Source: an uncultured Fenollaria sp.
Lineage (GTDB): Bacteria; Bacillota; Clostridia; Tissierellales; Peptoniphilaceae
Length of the DNA: 20,302 nucleotides
NCBI RefSeq assembly: GCF_934202865.1
Contig: NZ_CAKPYL010000021.1
Span: 1-20,302 of the forward strand
Direction of reading: 5' to 3'
In this document: positions 7,587-13,881 of the stretch, in pieces
How positions within the stretch are numbered: the first letter of the stretch is position 1
Layout of the letters: each line of letters starts with the position of its first letter
The notes under the pieces: model-generated
The model's input: the letters and a program-made list of their open reading frames with translations, nothing else
Database searches by the model: none
Told to the model about the DNA's origin: nothing
Made by a program: the position numbers and the translations under genes

Positions 7587-7611
7587 AAAAAGGGCTCTCG
7601 TGTGAAAGCCC
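7587..7611 (-). terminator. Terminator of the thioredoxin-like gene
   Basis: On the minus strand GGGCTTTC and GAGAGCCC pair (8 bp, one G-U) around ACAC and are followed by TTTTT, 9 bases after the stop codon. It is nearly identical to the terminator at 8671-8696. Confidence 0.85.
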
Positions 7612-7620
7612 TTAATAATC

Positions 7621-8592
7621 TTATTTTATATATTTCTTCAATGCTCTTTCATATTTTTCATAGAAGCCATAAGCGCCAACGCCAATGAAGGTTTCAAGTA
7701 TATTGCCTTCGCTGTCAAAGATGAAAACTGTTGGAAAGGCTTTGATTTTAAAATTAAAATACTTCTCAGCCGCTTGACTAGGACATAGATTTTGATATTT
7801 AGCGTCTGCTTTTTCTAATAAGCTCTTTGCTTTAGCTATATTTTCTTCTCTAGTCTTCTTGTCAAAATCACTTGATGTGCTAGTAAGAGGCTCAATATTT
7901 TGAATAACGCCAAGGAAGCCAGCTTTGTCATTATAATCGTTTGCAAGCTTTGTTAAATCGGGCAGTTCTTTTTTGCATTGTGCGTACTCAGTCGACCAAA
8001 CGTTGACTAAAGTGTATTCGTGCTCAGCTAGTATATCGGCAATATTACGTTTATTGCCATCGAAGTCTTCTAGCTCAAAGTCAAGTAAGCAAGGCATTTT
8101 AACTTTATCTGATGTAATTGCTACAGTTTTTGTCTTTGCGTTATAGCTGACGTCAAAACCCATTAGCTTAGCTAAGTCCCTTAGCTCGATGAAATTTGTT
8201 TCGATAATGAAGGCAGATTTAAGTTTTTTCTCTTTGCCATCGATAAGGACGTCCATATTTCTCATAGTCGCCCAAAGCTCTTTTTGAGATGAATAAGTCT
8301 TGATATTTGATAAATCTTCATAAGGCTTATTCGTTTCGATACTAACAAGATGCTTGTCGTTGTCGTAGTCAACATAGAATTGTGCCTTTGTTCCTCTAAG
8401 CGCAGCAGCTGCATCACGAAGCTTTAAATAATTTTTTCCTTTTATAATATAAGCTCTTATATCAACTGCCTCGCCGTTAACTGTAAAGTTTTGAGTGCTT
8501 TCAATAGCTTTTTCTTCACTCGCAGCCATTGACATAGGCATAAATGTCACTAGCATAAGAACTACTAATAATAATGAAATTTTCTTCTTCAT
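7621..8592 (-). CDS. Secreted thioredoxin-fold protein with degenerate active site
   Basis: A 323-residue exported protein. I chose ATG 8592, with AAGGAGG 5 nt upstream, over an in-frame ATG at 8613 that lies before that ribosome site. Residues 1-24 are a signal peptide (MKKK, hydrophobic core, SMA-A). Residues about 35-160 resemble the copper amine oxidase N-terminal (stalk) domain, with KNYLKLRDAAAAL and NFIELRDLAKLMG. Residues about 168-323 are a TlpA/ResA-type thioredoxin domain (VNVW, PDLTKL, cis-Pro287 in KAFPTVF). The active site is WSTEYAQC in place of WxxWCxxC: the nucleophilic cysteine is Tyr203 and only Cys206 remains, with extra Cys168 and Cys270. It is paralogous to the protein at 16458-17588 (both have LAEHEYT before the active site). 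Ordinary dithiol oxidoreductase activity is therefore doubtful; a binding or monothiol role is possible. Confidence 0.88.
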   Translation of the reverse strand: MKKKISLLLVVLMLVTFMPMSMAASEEKAIESTQNFTVNGEAVDIRAYIIKGKNYLKLRDAAAALRGTKAQFYVDYDNDKHLVSIETNKPYEDLSNIKTYSSQKELWATMRNMDVLIDGKEKKLKSAFIIETNFIELRDLAKLMGFDVSYNAKTKTVAITSDKVKMPCLLDFELEDFDGNKRNIADILAEHEYTLVNVWSTEYAQCKKELPDLTKLANDYNDKAGFLGVIQNIEPLTSTSSDFDKKTREENIAKAKSLLEKADAKYQNLCPSQAAEKYFNFKIKAFPTVFIFDSEGNILETFIGVGAYGFYEKYERALKKYIK

Positions 8593-8641
8593 TTTTCCTC
8601 CTTGTTTTACCATGATAATAAAGTATATAGCTCATAAATAT

Positions 8642-8669
8642 ATTATATCACTTAGAAAATATTTTGCAA
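8642..8669 (-). promoter_or_regulatory. Promoter of the degenerate thioredoxin-like gene
   Basis: TTGCAA (8669-8664), a 16-nt spacer and TATAAT (8647-8642) with a TGn extension, about 50 bases before the ATG at 8592. The -10 region shares GTGATATAATAT with the dnaX promoter. Confidence 0.75.
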
Positions 8670-8670
8670 G

Positions 8671-8696
8671 AGAAAAGGGCTCTCATGTGAAAGCCC
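8671..8696 (-). terminator. Terminator after the three-helix membrane protein gene
   Basis: GGGCTTTC-ACAT-GAGAGCCC on the minus strand, 8-bp stem, directly abutting the stop codon and followed by TTTTCTC. It matches the terminator at 7587-7611 over 29 of 30 bases. Confidence 0.85.
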
Positions 8697-9305
8697 TTAA
8701 TAGTTATTTAAATTGTATTTGTAATTATATGGTCCATACCTTTGATGAATTTCAATCTTAAACACGGCTCCGTCCCACTCTGTTTCACAAGCATCACTGG
8801 CCATTACATAACCTTGATCGTTTGTGTAGAAATCGTCCTTAATCTTGCGAAGGAAAAATATGTTCTCTCTTTTATACATATCAAGCGTCGTGCTAAATAA
8901 AAAGTTATATTCGCTTATAACGGCTGTATTTTTGCCATCGTCCGAAGTAAATTCGTAGTATTCATTGGCGCCAAAACCAATAAAAAGGCCTACAGATGAT
9001 GTGAATAAAACTACTATAGCGATTAATAACGCAATTATTACTTTCACAAATAGTTTTTTATTTGTATTCATAATGAGTGATAGAGCGTAAATTATCCATA
9101 TTGCAGCTAACAAGGTAAGCCCGAAGCAAAGCCCTGGAAATGTTATGTGTATAAACACTAGATTCACTGAAAAAATTAGTCCAGTAAGCTTAGTTATTAG
9201 ATAGATAAGTCCAGTGATTACTGTATATATCAGGCTTAGCAGTAAATTTCTTCGTATAACCCTGTCACTCAATTGCTCCTTAAAAATGTTTTTTATACTG
9301 GCCAT
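8697..9305 (-). CDS. Three-helix membrane protein of unknown function
   Basis: A 202-residue protein I do not recognise. Three hydrophobic segments lie at about 21-40, 47-79 and 86-112. A polar C-terminal domain of about 90 residues follows, rich in aromatic residues (NEYYEFTSDDGKNTAVISEY, then FFLRKIKDDFYT and a Tyr/Asn-rich end), with one cysteine (Cys173). The basic N-terminus and odd helix count would place the C-terminal domain outside the cell, though this is uncertain. The start ATG 9305 lacks a clear ribosome site and lies 21 bases after the stop of the antitoxin-like gene, so it is probably co-transcribed and perhaps coupled. It occupies the place where a RelE/YafQ toxin would be expected but has no resemblance to one. 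Confidence 0.75.
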   Translation of the reverse strand: MASIKNIFKEQLSDRVIRRNLLLSLIYTVITGLIYLITKLTGLIFSVNLVFIHITFPGLCFGLTLLAAIWIIYALSLIMNTNKKLFVKVIIALLIAIVVLFTSSVGLFIGFGANEYYEFTSDDGKNTAVISEYNFLFSTTLDMYKRENIFFLRKIKDDFYTNDQGYVMASDACETEWDGAVFKIEIHQRYGPYNYKYNLNNY

Positions 9306-9326
9306 CTTAGTCTACACTTACGTATA

Positions 9327-9554
9327 TCACTTTGAAAGCTTCCTAAAGGCTTCATCATACTCATTCATAATGTCTTCACTTATCTTTTCTGTGTTATTTA
9401 GCTTTAAATTTAGTGGCAAAGCATTCTCTCTAATTGATTGCTTTACAAACATGTTTATAGCTGTTGACACATTTAAACCTAGTTCATCAACTAAGTTCAA
9501 AAATTTTTCTTTATCGTTCTTATCCATTGATATTGTTAAATTACTTTTTGACAT
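9327..9554 (-). CDS. RelB/DinJ-type antitoxin
   Basis: A 75-residue protein with a RelB/DinJ ribbon-helix-helix N-terminus: the beta strand SNLTISMDKNDKEKF, then a helix with LVDELGLNVSTAINMFVKQSI (residues about 22-42), the family's most conserved segment. The tail (NEYDEAFRKL) is the toxin-contact type. GAGGAAG lies 7 nt before the ATG. Such proteins neutralise RelE/YafQ mRNA interferases and repress their own promoter. No toxin frame follows: an overlapping GTG (GTGA) gives only seven codons before TAA. The promoter is overlapped by two inverted repeats, consistent with autoregulation. Confidence 0.85.
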   Translation of the reverse strand: MSKSNLTISMDKNDKEKFLNLVDELGLNVSTAINMFVKQSIRENALPLNLKLNNTEKISEDIMNEYDEAFRKLSK

Positions 9555-9568
9555 ATAATCACTTCCTC

Positions 9569-9583
9569 ATGTATATTATACAT
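9569..9583. promoter_or_regulatory. Palindromic operator over the antitoxin -10
   Basis: ATGTATA-T-TATACAT is a perfect 15-bp palindrome covering the -10 element, well placed for repression by a ribbon-helix-helix antitoxin. Confidence 0.6.
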
Positions 9584-9603
9584 CTATTACACATGAAATT
9601 CAA
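9575..9603 (-). promoter_or_regulatory. Promoter of the antitoxin gene
   Basis: TTGAAT (9603-9598), 17-nt spacer and TATAAT (9580-9575) with a TGn extension, about 20 bases before the antitoxin ATG. Confidence 0.75.
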
Positions 9604-9609
9604 GTGTAA
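9587..9609. promoter_or_regulatory. Inverted repeat over the antitoxin -35
   Basis: TTACACATG and CAAGTGTAA form 9-bp arms with one mismatch around AAATT, covering the -35 element. It is the likely second operator for the antitoxin or its complex. Confidence 0.5.
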
Positions 9610-9619
9610 ATCATATTTC

Positions 9620-10375
9620 TTACTCTAAAACTTCTACCTCATATGCTGTATCGATTGTAATTAATGCGCTTGATGTTAGCTCTGTGTTGTGAGCTGTGCC
9701 GTCGAAGTAGACTGTGACTTTTTTGCCCACAATTTTCTTAGGGTCAATAGGCTCTCCATCTTTTTGGACAACTACAAAATCAAGCTTTACTAAGAATGGA
9801 TTTGGATATTCGGTATTTTCACCGAAGATATATTTAAACTCTTCTGGCACGTCAATATCTTTTATTCTAAGCATAGTAGCGTCCTTTGTAGTCTCGTCAC
9901 AAGCAACCTCCTCTACAATTCCTGTGAAATTTGCGACGTACTTTTTAGTCTCGCTCCAATTGTCGTCTGTCGAGAACAATAGATATTTTCCTTCATAATA
10001 AATAGTTAAGAAGCCCTCATCAGCGTATTGGTACTCGCACTTATCAAAGTTTGACTCTCCGTCATTCTTTGGAAACTCATTTGTAGGAACGACTTTTTCA
10101 ATCTTGCCGTCCATGGTGCCGCAAGTGACTAAATTATTTAGAAAGCCAGTATCTTTATATAATTTCCCGTCCACCATAACAGCTGATAATAAAGGTCCTT
10201 CATAAGTATGATCAAGCTCGTCGATTTTGTTTGCTTCATTTGTTTCGTTTGTCTCGTTTGCTTCGCTTTTTTCGTTTGCTTCGCTTTTATCATTTGGCGC
10301 CTCATTTGGCTTTTGACACGCAAAGGCACTTAGTACCATTGTGAGTGTCATTAATATAAGTAAAAACTTTTTCAT
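9620..10375 (-). CDS. Lipoprotein of unknown function
   Basis: A 251-residue exported protein. ATG 10375 is preferred because AAGGAAG lies just upstream and the product begins with a signal peptide; an in-frame ATG at 10489 would add 38 residues without export features. The signal ends in LSAFAC with Cys20 as the lipidation site, a slightly irregular lipobox. Residues 22-55 are a low-complexity Asn/Glu/Ser/Thr linker (NEKSEANETNET). The folded part has two sections. Residues about 62-136 (VDGKLYKDTG, CGTMDGKIEKV, ESNF, GKYLLF) look like a short domain common in clostridial lipoproteins, by memory only. Residues about 146-251 form a beta-rich domain (FTGIVEEV, GKKVTVYFDG). The sequence gives no specific function. 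Confidence 0.8.
   Translation of the reverse strand: MKKFLLILMTLTMVLSAFACQKPNEAPNDKSEANEKSEANETNETNEANKIDELDHTYEGPLLSAVMVDGKLYKDTGFLNNLVTCGTMDGKIEKVVPTNEFPKNDGESNFDKCEYQYADEGFLTIYYEGKYLLFSTDDNWSETKKYVANFTGIVEEVACDETTKDATMLRIKDIDVPEEFKYIFGENTEYPNPFLVKLDFVVVQKDGEPIDPKKIVGKKVTVYFDGTAHNTELTSSALITIDTAYEVEVLE
10216..10296 (-). repeat. Asn/Glu-coding microrepeat in the lipoprotein linker
   Basis: Short imperfect repeats of TTTGYTTCG/TTTGTYTCG on the plus strand encode the NEx/SEANE linker behind the lipidated cysteine. Such tracts are prone to slippage but remain in frame here. Confidence 0.65.
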
Positions 10376-10452
10376 AGTATCACTTCCTTGTCTATAGTAT
10401 AGCACAATAAAGCACGCCGCGCATGGATTTTCAATTATTGTAACTATTTTGT

Positions 10453-10487
10453 AAGAAATAAAAGGGCCCATAGCACTGCAATGGACC
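10453..10487 (-). terminator. Terminator after the methyltransferase gene
   Basis: GGTCCAT and ATGGGCC (7 bp with one wobble) close a 9-nt loop on the minus strand, followed by CTTTTATTTCTT, 11 bases after the stop codon. Confidence 0.7.
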
Positions 10488-10498
10488 AAATATAAAAA

Positions 10499-11116
10499 CT
10501 ATTTTTCTAAAATCAAAACGCCTGAGCAAAAACTTATTTTTTCGAAAATTGCCTTTGGGAAGTCTTTTTTGATACTCTCATAAACAATGTAGTGCTCGTC
10601 GTCATCCCAATAGTCTTTTGACTCTTCCTTACAAGCCTTTAATGAAGCTTTGTCTAAAAAGCTAACATCGCCAATGAAAATTTTGCCGCCATCGTTTAAT
10701 AAACTAAGTAAAGACATTAAAAAATCATTTTTCTCAGCATCAATTATGTGATGAATTGAATATGTCGCGAGTATCGCATCGTATTTTTCATTTAAGATAT
10801 TCTTGTCTATGGCTTTTGCGAAGTCGCCTTCATATAATTTTGCCCTAGGCATTTTTTTCTTCGCTATATCAAGCATATTCTTTGAAAAATCTTGGCCATG
10901 TATCTCAATGCCATCGTCATAAAGTTTTTTCGAGAGTATCGCCGTGCCAAAACCTATGTCAAGAACTTTCTTTGCCTTCATTTTTCTTACGGCGTCGTAG
11001 ATGTAGGCAAGAACGTCCTTATATCCAGCGAAGGGATATGTATCTTCACTCTCAGAGATTTCAACAGTTTTGTCGTAATCCTCCGCCCATAAATCAAAAC
11101 CAAATTTATCTAGCAT
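10499..11116 (-). CDS. Class I SAM-dependent methyltransferase
   Basis: A 205-residue cytoplasmic methyltransferase. The opening FDLWAEDYDKTV (7-18) is characteristic of the YrrT-like/Methyltransf_11-25 group. Motif I is VLDIGFGTAILS (51-62), the acidic loop is HGQDFSKNMLDIAKKK (73-88), motif II is near GDFAKAID and YDAILATYSIHHI, and GGKIFIGDVSFLD is the post-motif III strand. The substrate cannot be deduced; YrrT in Bacillus is associated with methionine-cysteine recycling, but no such genes are nearby. AAGGAGG lies before the ATG and the gene begins 16 bases after the ATPase stop, so the two are probably co-transcribed. Confidence 0.88.
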   Translation of the reverse strand: MLDKFGFDLWAEDYDKTVEISESEDTYPFAGYKDVLAYIYDAVRKMKAKKVLDIGFGTAILSKKLYDDGIEIHGQDFSKNMLDIAKKKMPRAKLYEGDFAKAIDKNILNEKYDAILATYSIHHIIDAEKNDFLMSLLSLLNDGGKIFIGDVSFLDKASLKACKEESKDYWDDDEHYIVYESIKKDFPKAIFEKISFCSGVLILEK

Positions 11117-11132
11117 ATTTCCTCCTTAGTAA

Positions 11133-12428
11133 TTATAAATCTATCGCCTTATCATCTAGTAAAAAATCTTCTAAGCCTAGATACAAAATTCCGCTTTCAT
11201 CGCGTCTTGGCACTATATTATCTTTAAGAACAACTATCTTCTTAAAAGAATCATCTATCTTTTTTAATGAATTAGTCTCTTGCTCTCTCTTTGCCTCGCT
11301 GTCAACGTTAAGCGCGGACTGTATATAATAACGCTTGCTGCCTTTATTAACAACAAAATCAACCTCTAGCTGAACTTTTTGCCTCTTGCCGTCAAGAAGC
11401 TTTTCTGTTTCAACTACGCCAACATCGACATTGTAGTCTCTTCTCTTGAGGTCGTTATAAATTATGTTCTCCATAATATGATTTGTCTCGATTTGTCTAA
11501 ATTTTAAAAGTGCATTTCTTAAGCCAATATCTGAGAAATAATATTTATTCGGCGTTGAAAAATATCTTCCGCCCTTGACGTCATACCTTTCTGCTTCTGA
11601 TATAATGTAGGCTTCTTCAAAATATTTTAGATACTTGGCAATGGTTGTCGACGAAATATTTATATGTTTTTCTGAAGCAAATCTATTGGCAAGTTTATAT
11701 GGATTTGTGAGTGAACCTATGGACGAAGCGAGAAATTTTAATAAGGTCTCAAGAATTTCATCCGCACTTTGTATTACATTTCTCTCAAGTATATCCTTTA
11801 TATATGTTTGTGAATATAAATTTTTAAGGTAAGTACTCTTTTCTTCGTCTGTTTCTAAAGCAAAGATACGAGGCATGCCGCCATATACAAGGTAAGTCTC
11901 TAAGGCAGCACTTGGACTGTCATATAAAGGAGCGATTTCTTGAAATGAAAGTGGCTCTACATGTATTTCGTCTGCTCTGTCACGAAATTGAGTTAAAATG
12001 TCCTTAGAAAGCATCTTTGAATTGCTGCCAGTTACGTAAATATCAAGATTGTCTTCCTTGATTAAGCCAAGCAAAACATCGACGAAGCTGACTGTCTTTT
12101 CCTTGCTCTCTAGATATGGATTTGCCACCATCTCAGAGAATTGCACTTCGTCTATAAAGATGTAATAGTGCTTTGACTTGTCACTAGTCATTTCTTTTAT
12201 AAAATCATTGAGCCTAAAAGGGTTTCTGTACTTGATATTATTTATGTCATCTAGAGCGATGGCAATGATCTCGTCATCTTTAACACCATTTTCTAAGAGA
12301 TAGTTTTTGTACAAATTAAAGAGCAAAAATGATTTACCGCAGCGCCTAATACCTGTTATGATTTTAACTCTGCCACTGTTTTGCTTCTTAATAAGCTTAT
12401 TTAAGTAGTAATCTCTTTTGATTATCAT
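11133..12428 (-). CDS. AAA ATPase with DUF4143 domain
   Basis: A 431-residue protein of the common prokaryotic AAA_14/DUF4143 family. Walker A is GIRRCGKS (26-33), Walker B is YIFIDEVQ (89-96), and the sensor strand is YVTGSNSKML (131-140). It continues as a winged-helix segment (ANRFASEKHINISSTTIAKYLKYFEEAYII), then the DUF4143 module with YFSDIGLRNALL, and a restriction-nuclease-like C-terminus (LEVDFVV, RYYIQSALNV). Cellular function of the family is not established; many copies per genome are usual in anaerobes. It has its own promoter between two 36-bp repeats, and the leader starts with one of those repeats. GGAG lies upstream of the ATG. Confidence 0.9.
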   Translation of the reverse strand: MIIKRDYYLNKLIKKQNSGRVKIITGIRRCGKSFLLFNLYKNYLLENGVKDDEIIAIALDDINNIKYRNPFRLNDFIKEMTSDKSKHYYIFIDEVQFSEMVANPYLESKEKTVSFVDVLLGLIKEDNLDIYVTGSNSKMLSKDILTQFRDRADEIHVEPLSFQEIAPLYDSPSAALETYLVYGGMPRIFALETDEEKSTYLKNLYSQTYIKDILERNVIQSADEILETLLKFLASSIGSLTNPYKLANRFASEKHINISSTTIAKYLKYFEEAYIISEAERYDVKGGRYFSTPNKYYFSDIGLRNALLKFRQIETNHIMENIIYNDLKRRDYNVDVGVVETEKLLDGKRQKVQLEVDFVVNKGSKRYYIQSALNVDSEAKREQETNSLKKIDDSFKKIVVLKDNIVPRRDESGILYLGLEDFLLDDKAIDL

Positions 12429-12445
12429 AATATCAGCTCCTAACT

Positions 12446-12481
12446 CGAAGAATTTCGGTGTGTTTCCACCTTTTTTCTTCG
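12446..12481. repeat. 36-bp palindromic repeat, copy 1 (in the ATPase leader)
   Basis: Begins CGAAGAA and ends TTCTTCG (7-bp inverted ends), with an internal GGTG/CACC hairpin. It differs from copy 2 at one of 36 positions (12461 T against 12545 G). It lies between the predicted start of transcription and the ribosome site of the ATPase gene. Confidence 0.85.
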
Positions 12482-12492
12482 TCTTTAATTAT

Positions 12493-12521
12493 ATATTAGC
12501 ACAGATGAAGTCTAAAGTCAA
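12493..12521 (-). promoter_or_regulatory. Promoter of the DUF4143 ATPase gene
   Basis: TTGACT (12521-12516), 17-nt spacer and TAATAT (12498-12493) on the minus strand. Transcription would begin near 12486, so that copy 1 of the 36-bp repeat forms the start of the mRNA. Confidence 0.75.
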
Positions 12522-12529
12522 TATAATCA

Positions 12530-12565
12530 CGAAGAATTTCGGTGGGTTTCCACCTTTTTTCTTCG
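12530..12565. repeat. 36-bp palindromic repeat, copy 2 (upstream of the ATPase -35)
   Basis: Same inverted ends CGAAGAA/TTCTTCG, with a perfect internal stem GGTGG-GTTT-CCACC. Period to copy 1 is 84 bp. In the plus direction the inner stem is followed by TTTTTT, so each copy also resembles a plus-strand terminator. Confidence 0.85.
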
Positions 12566-12603
12566 TGCCAATTATTTACGCAGTGGCCCATCCATTCCAC
12601 AGG

Positions 12604-12639
12604 CATAAAAAAAGTATGCACCAAAAAGGTACATACTTT
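12604..12639 (-). terminator. Terminator of the glutaredoxin-like gene
   Basis: AAAGTATGTACC and GGTGCATACTTT pair over 12 bp (one G-U) around TTTTT on the minus strand and are followed by a run of T, 11 bases after the stop. Confidence 0.9.
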
Positions 12640-12649
12640 AGTAAATATC

Positions 12650-12880
12650 TTAGTCTTCTAATGCTGCATCTATCTTAGCTTTATCGAAGCCAAGTATTTG
12701 TTCATCGCCAATAATGATAACTGGTACGCCTGTGAAGCCCATCTTCATCATTTCCATCCTAGCGTCTTTGTCTTCTGAAATGTTCTTTTCTGTGTACTTT
12801 AATCCTTTACCGTCTAGGTAGTCCTTAGCCATGTGGCAGAATGAACATGTAGTGCTTGTATAAATTGTAATGTCTTTCAT
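12650..12880 (-). CDS. Glutaredoxin-like protein
   Basis: A 76-residue single-domain thiol oxidoreductase. The strand KDITIYTSTTC leads into the active site CSFC (Cys12, Cys15). The cis-proline loop is TGVPVI (Pro53), and the end GFDKAKIDAAL is typical of the YruB-like glutaredoxin subgroup. Such proteins reduce disulfides or mixed disulfides using thioredoxin reductase or low-molecular thiols; some support ribonucleotide reductase, but a link to the nrdJ at the right end of the window is speculation. AGGAGGG precedes the ATG. It follows the arc operon terminator and has its own terminator, so it is probably monocistronic. Confidence 0.9.
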   Translation of the reverse strand: MKDITIYTSTTCSFCHMAKDYLDGKGLKYTEKNISEDKDARMEMMKMGFTGVPVIIIGDEQILGFDKAKIDAALED

Positions 12881-12930
12881 TAATATCCCTCCTAAATTTT
12901 GTCATTAGATATATACCCATGGCTAAGTTT

Positions 12931-12965
12931 TTTAAAACAAAAAGAGCAGAAATTAATCTGCTCTT
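12931..12965 (-). terminator. Terminator of the arcABC operon
   Basis: AAGAGCAGA and TCTGCTCTT form a perfect 9-bp stem with a 6-nt loop, followed on the minus strand by TTTTTGTTTTAAAA, 12 bases after the arcC stop. Confidence 0.9.
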
Positions 12966-12977
12966 GATATATTTCTA

Positions 12978-13880
12978 CTATTTAGAAATTATAGTTCCAG
13001 TCTTTCCTTCGATACCGTCGCCTGCTTTTTCAAGTGATGTGATTAAGCTTACTCTACCAGGTTTTGACTCTGCAAACATGATTGCTGCTTCAACTTTTGG
13101 AAGCATGGATCCTTTTGCGAAGTGTCCTTCTTCTGAGTACTTTTTCATCTCATCTACTGTCACTTTGCTAAGCTCTTCTTGGTTTTCTTTACCGAAGTTT
13201 ATGGCAACTTTTTCTACTGCTGTTAATATGATTAATTGATCTGCATCAACTATCTCAGCTAGTTTTTCTGAAGCGAAGTCTTTATCGATAACTGCTGCTA
13301 CTCCTTCGTAGCCGTCGCCGTCTGCGATAACTGGGATTCCGCCGCCGCCAACTGTGATTACAACGTCTCCTGCTTCGATAAGGTGACTGATTAGATCCTT
13401 TTCTACTACGTCGATAGGCTTTGGTGAAGCTATAACTTTTCTGTAGCCTCTACCTGCGTCTTCAACGTATGTGTCGCCTGTTGCGGCCATAAGCTTTTCT
13501 GCTTCTTCTTTTGTATAGAATAGGCCGATAGGCTTAGTAGGGTTTTGGAATGCTTTGTCATCTTTATCTACTAAAACTTGTGTGATAACTGTAGCTACGT
13601 TTTTCTTGATGCCTCTTCTCTTTAGTTCTGCCTTGATGGCATTTTGTAAGTGGTATCCAATGTAGCCTTGGCTCATTGCGCCGCACTCTGCAAATGGCAT
13701 ATCGCCTTTGAATGCGTTGTTGATAAGGCCTACTTGAGGGCCATTGCCATGAGCGATGGTAACGTCGTTACCTTGTTCGATTAAGTCGACGATTGGTTTT
13801 GCTGTCTTCTTAACTAATTCTTTTTGTTCTGCACAAGTTTTTCCTAGAGCGTTGCCTCCTAATGCAACTACTACCTTCAT
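12978..13880 (-). CDS. arcC: Carbamate kinase
   Basis: This 300-residue enzyme transfers phosphate from carbamoyl phosphate to ADP, the ATP-forming last step of the arginine deiminase pathway. It begins VVVALGGNALG, followed by AHGNGPQVG, the flap-like CGAMSQGYIGYHLQNA, VEDAGRGYRKVIASPKP, TVGGGGIPV, VIDKDFASEKLAE and GSMLPKVEAA, all typical of carbamate kinase and absent from amino-acid kinases of biosynthesis. Length is normal. The ATG starts one base after the arcB stop (TAG-A-ATG) with only a weak ribosome site, which suggests coupling to arcB. Confidence 0.97.
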   Translation of the reverse strand: MKVVVALGGNALGKTCAEQKELVKKTAKPIVDLIEQGNDVTIAHGNGPQVGLINNAFKGDMPFAECGAMSQGYIGYHLQNAIKAELKRRGIKKNVATVITQVLVDKDDKAFQNPTKPIGLFYTKEEAEKLMAATGDTYVEDAGRGYRKVIASPKPIDVVEKDLISHLIEAGDVVITVGGGGIPVIADGDGYEGVAAVIDKDFASEKLAEIVDADQLIILTAVEKVAINFGKENQEELSKVTVDEMKKYSEEGHFAKGSMLPKVEAAIMFAESKPGRVSLITSLEKAGDGIEGKTGTIISK

Positions 13881-13881
13881 T

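Noticed and set aside
10499..12428. Restriction or phage-defence pair (ATPase plus methyltransferase)
   Set aside because: The methyltransferase has small-molecule class I features and no DNA-methylase NPPY/DPPY motif, and the ATPase is the common DUF4143 type; no other defence gene adjoins.
12446..12565. CRISPR array (36-bp repeats)
   Set aside because: There are only two copies, the 48-bp interval holds a promoter, the repeat ends are palindromic and no cas gene is nearby.
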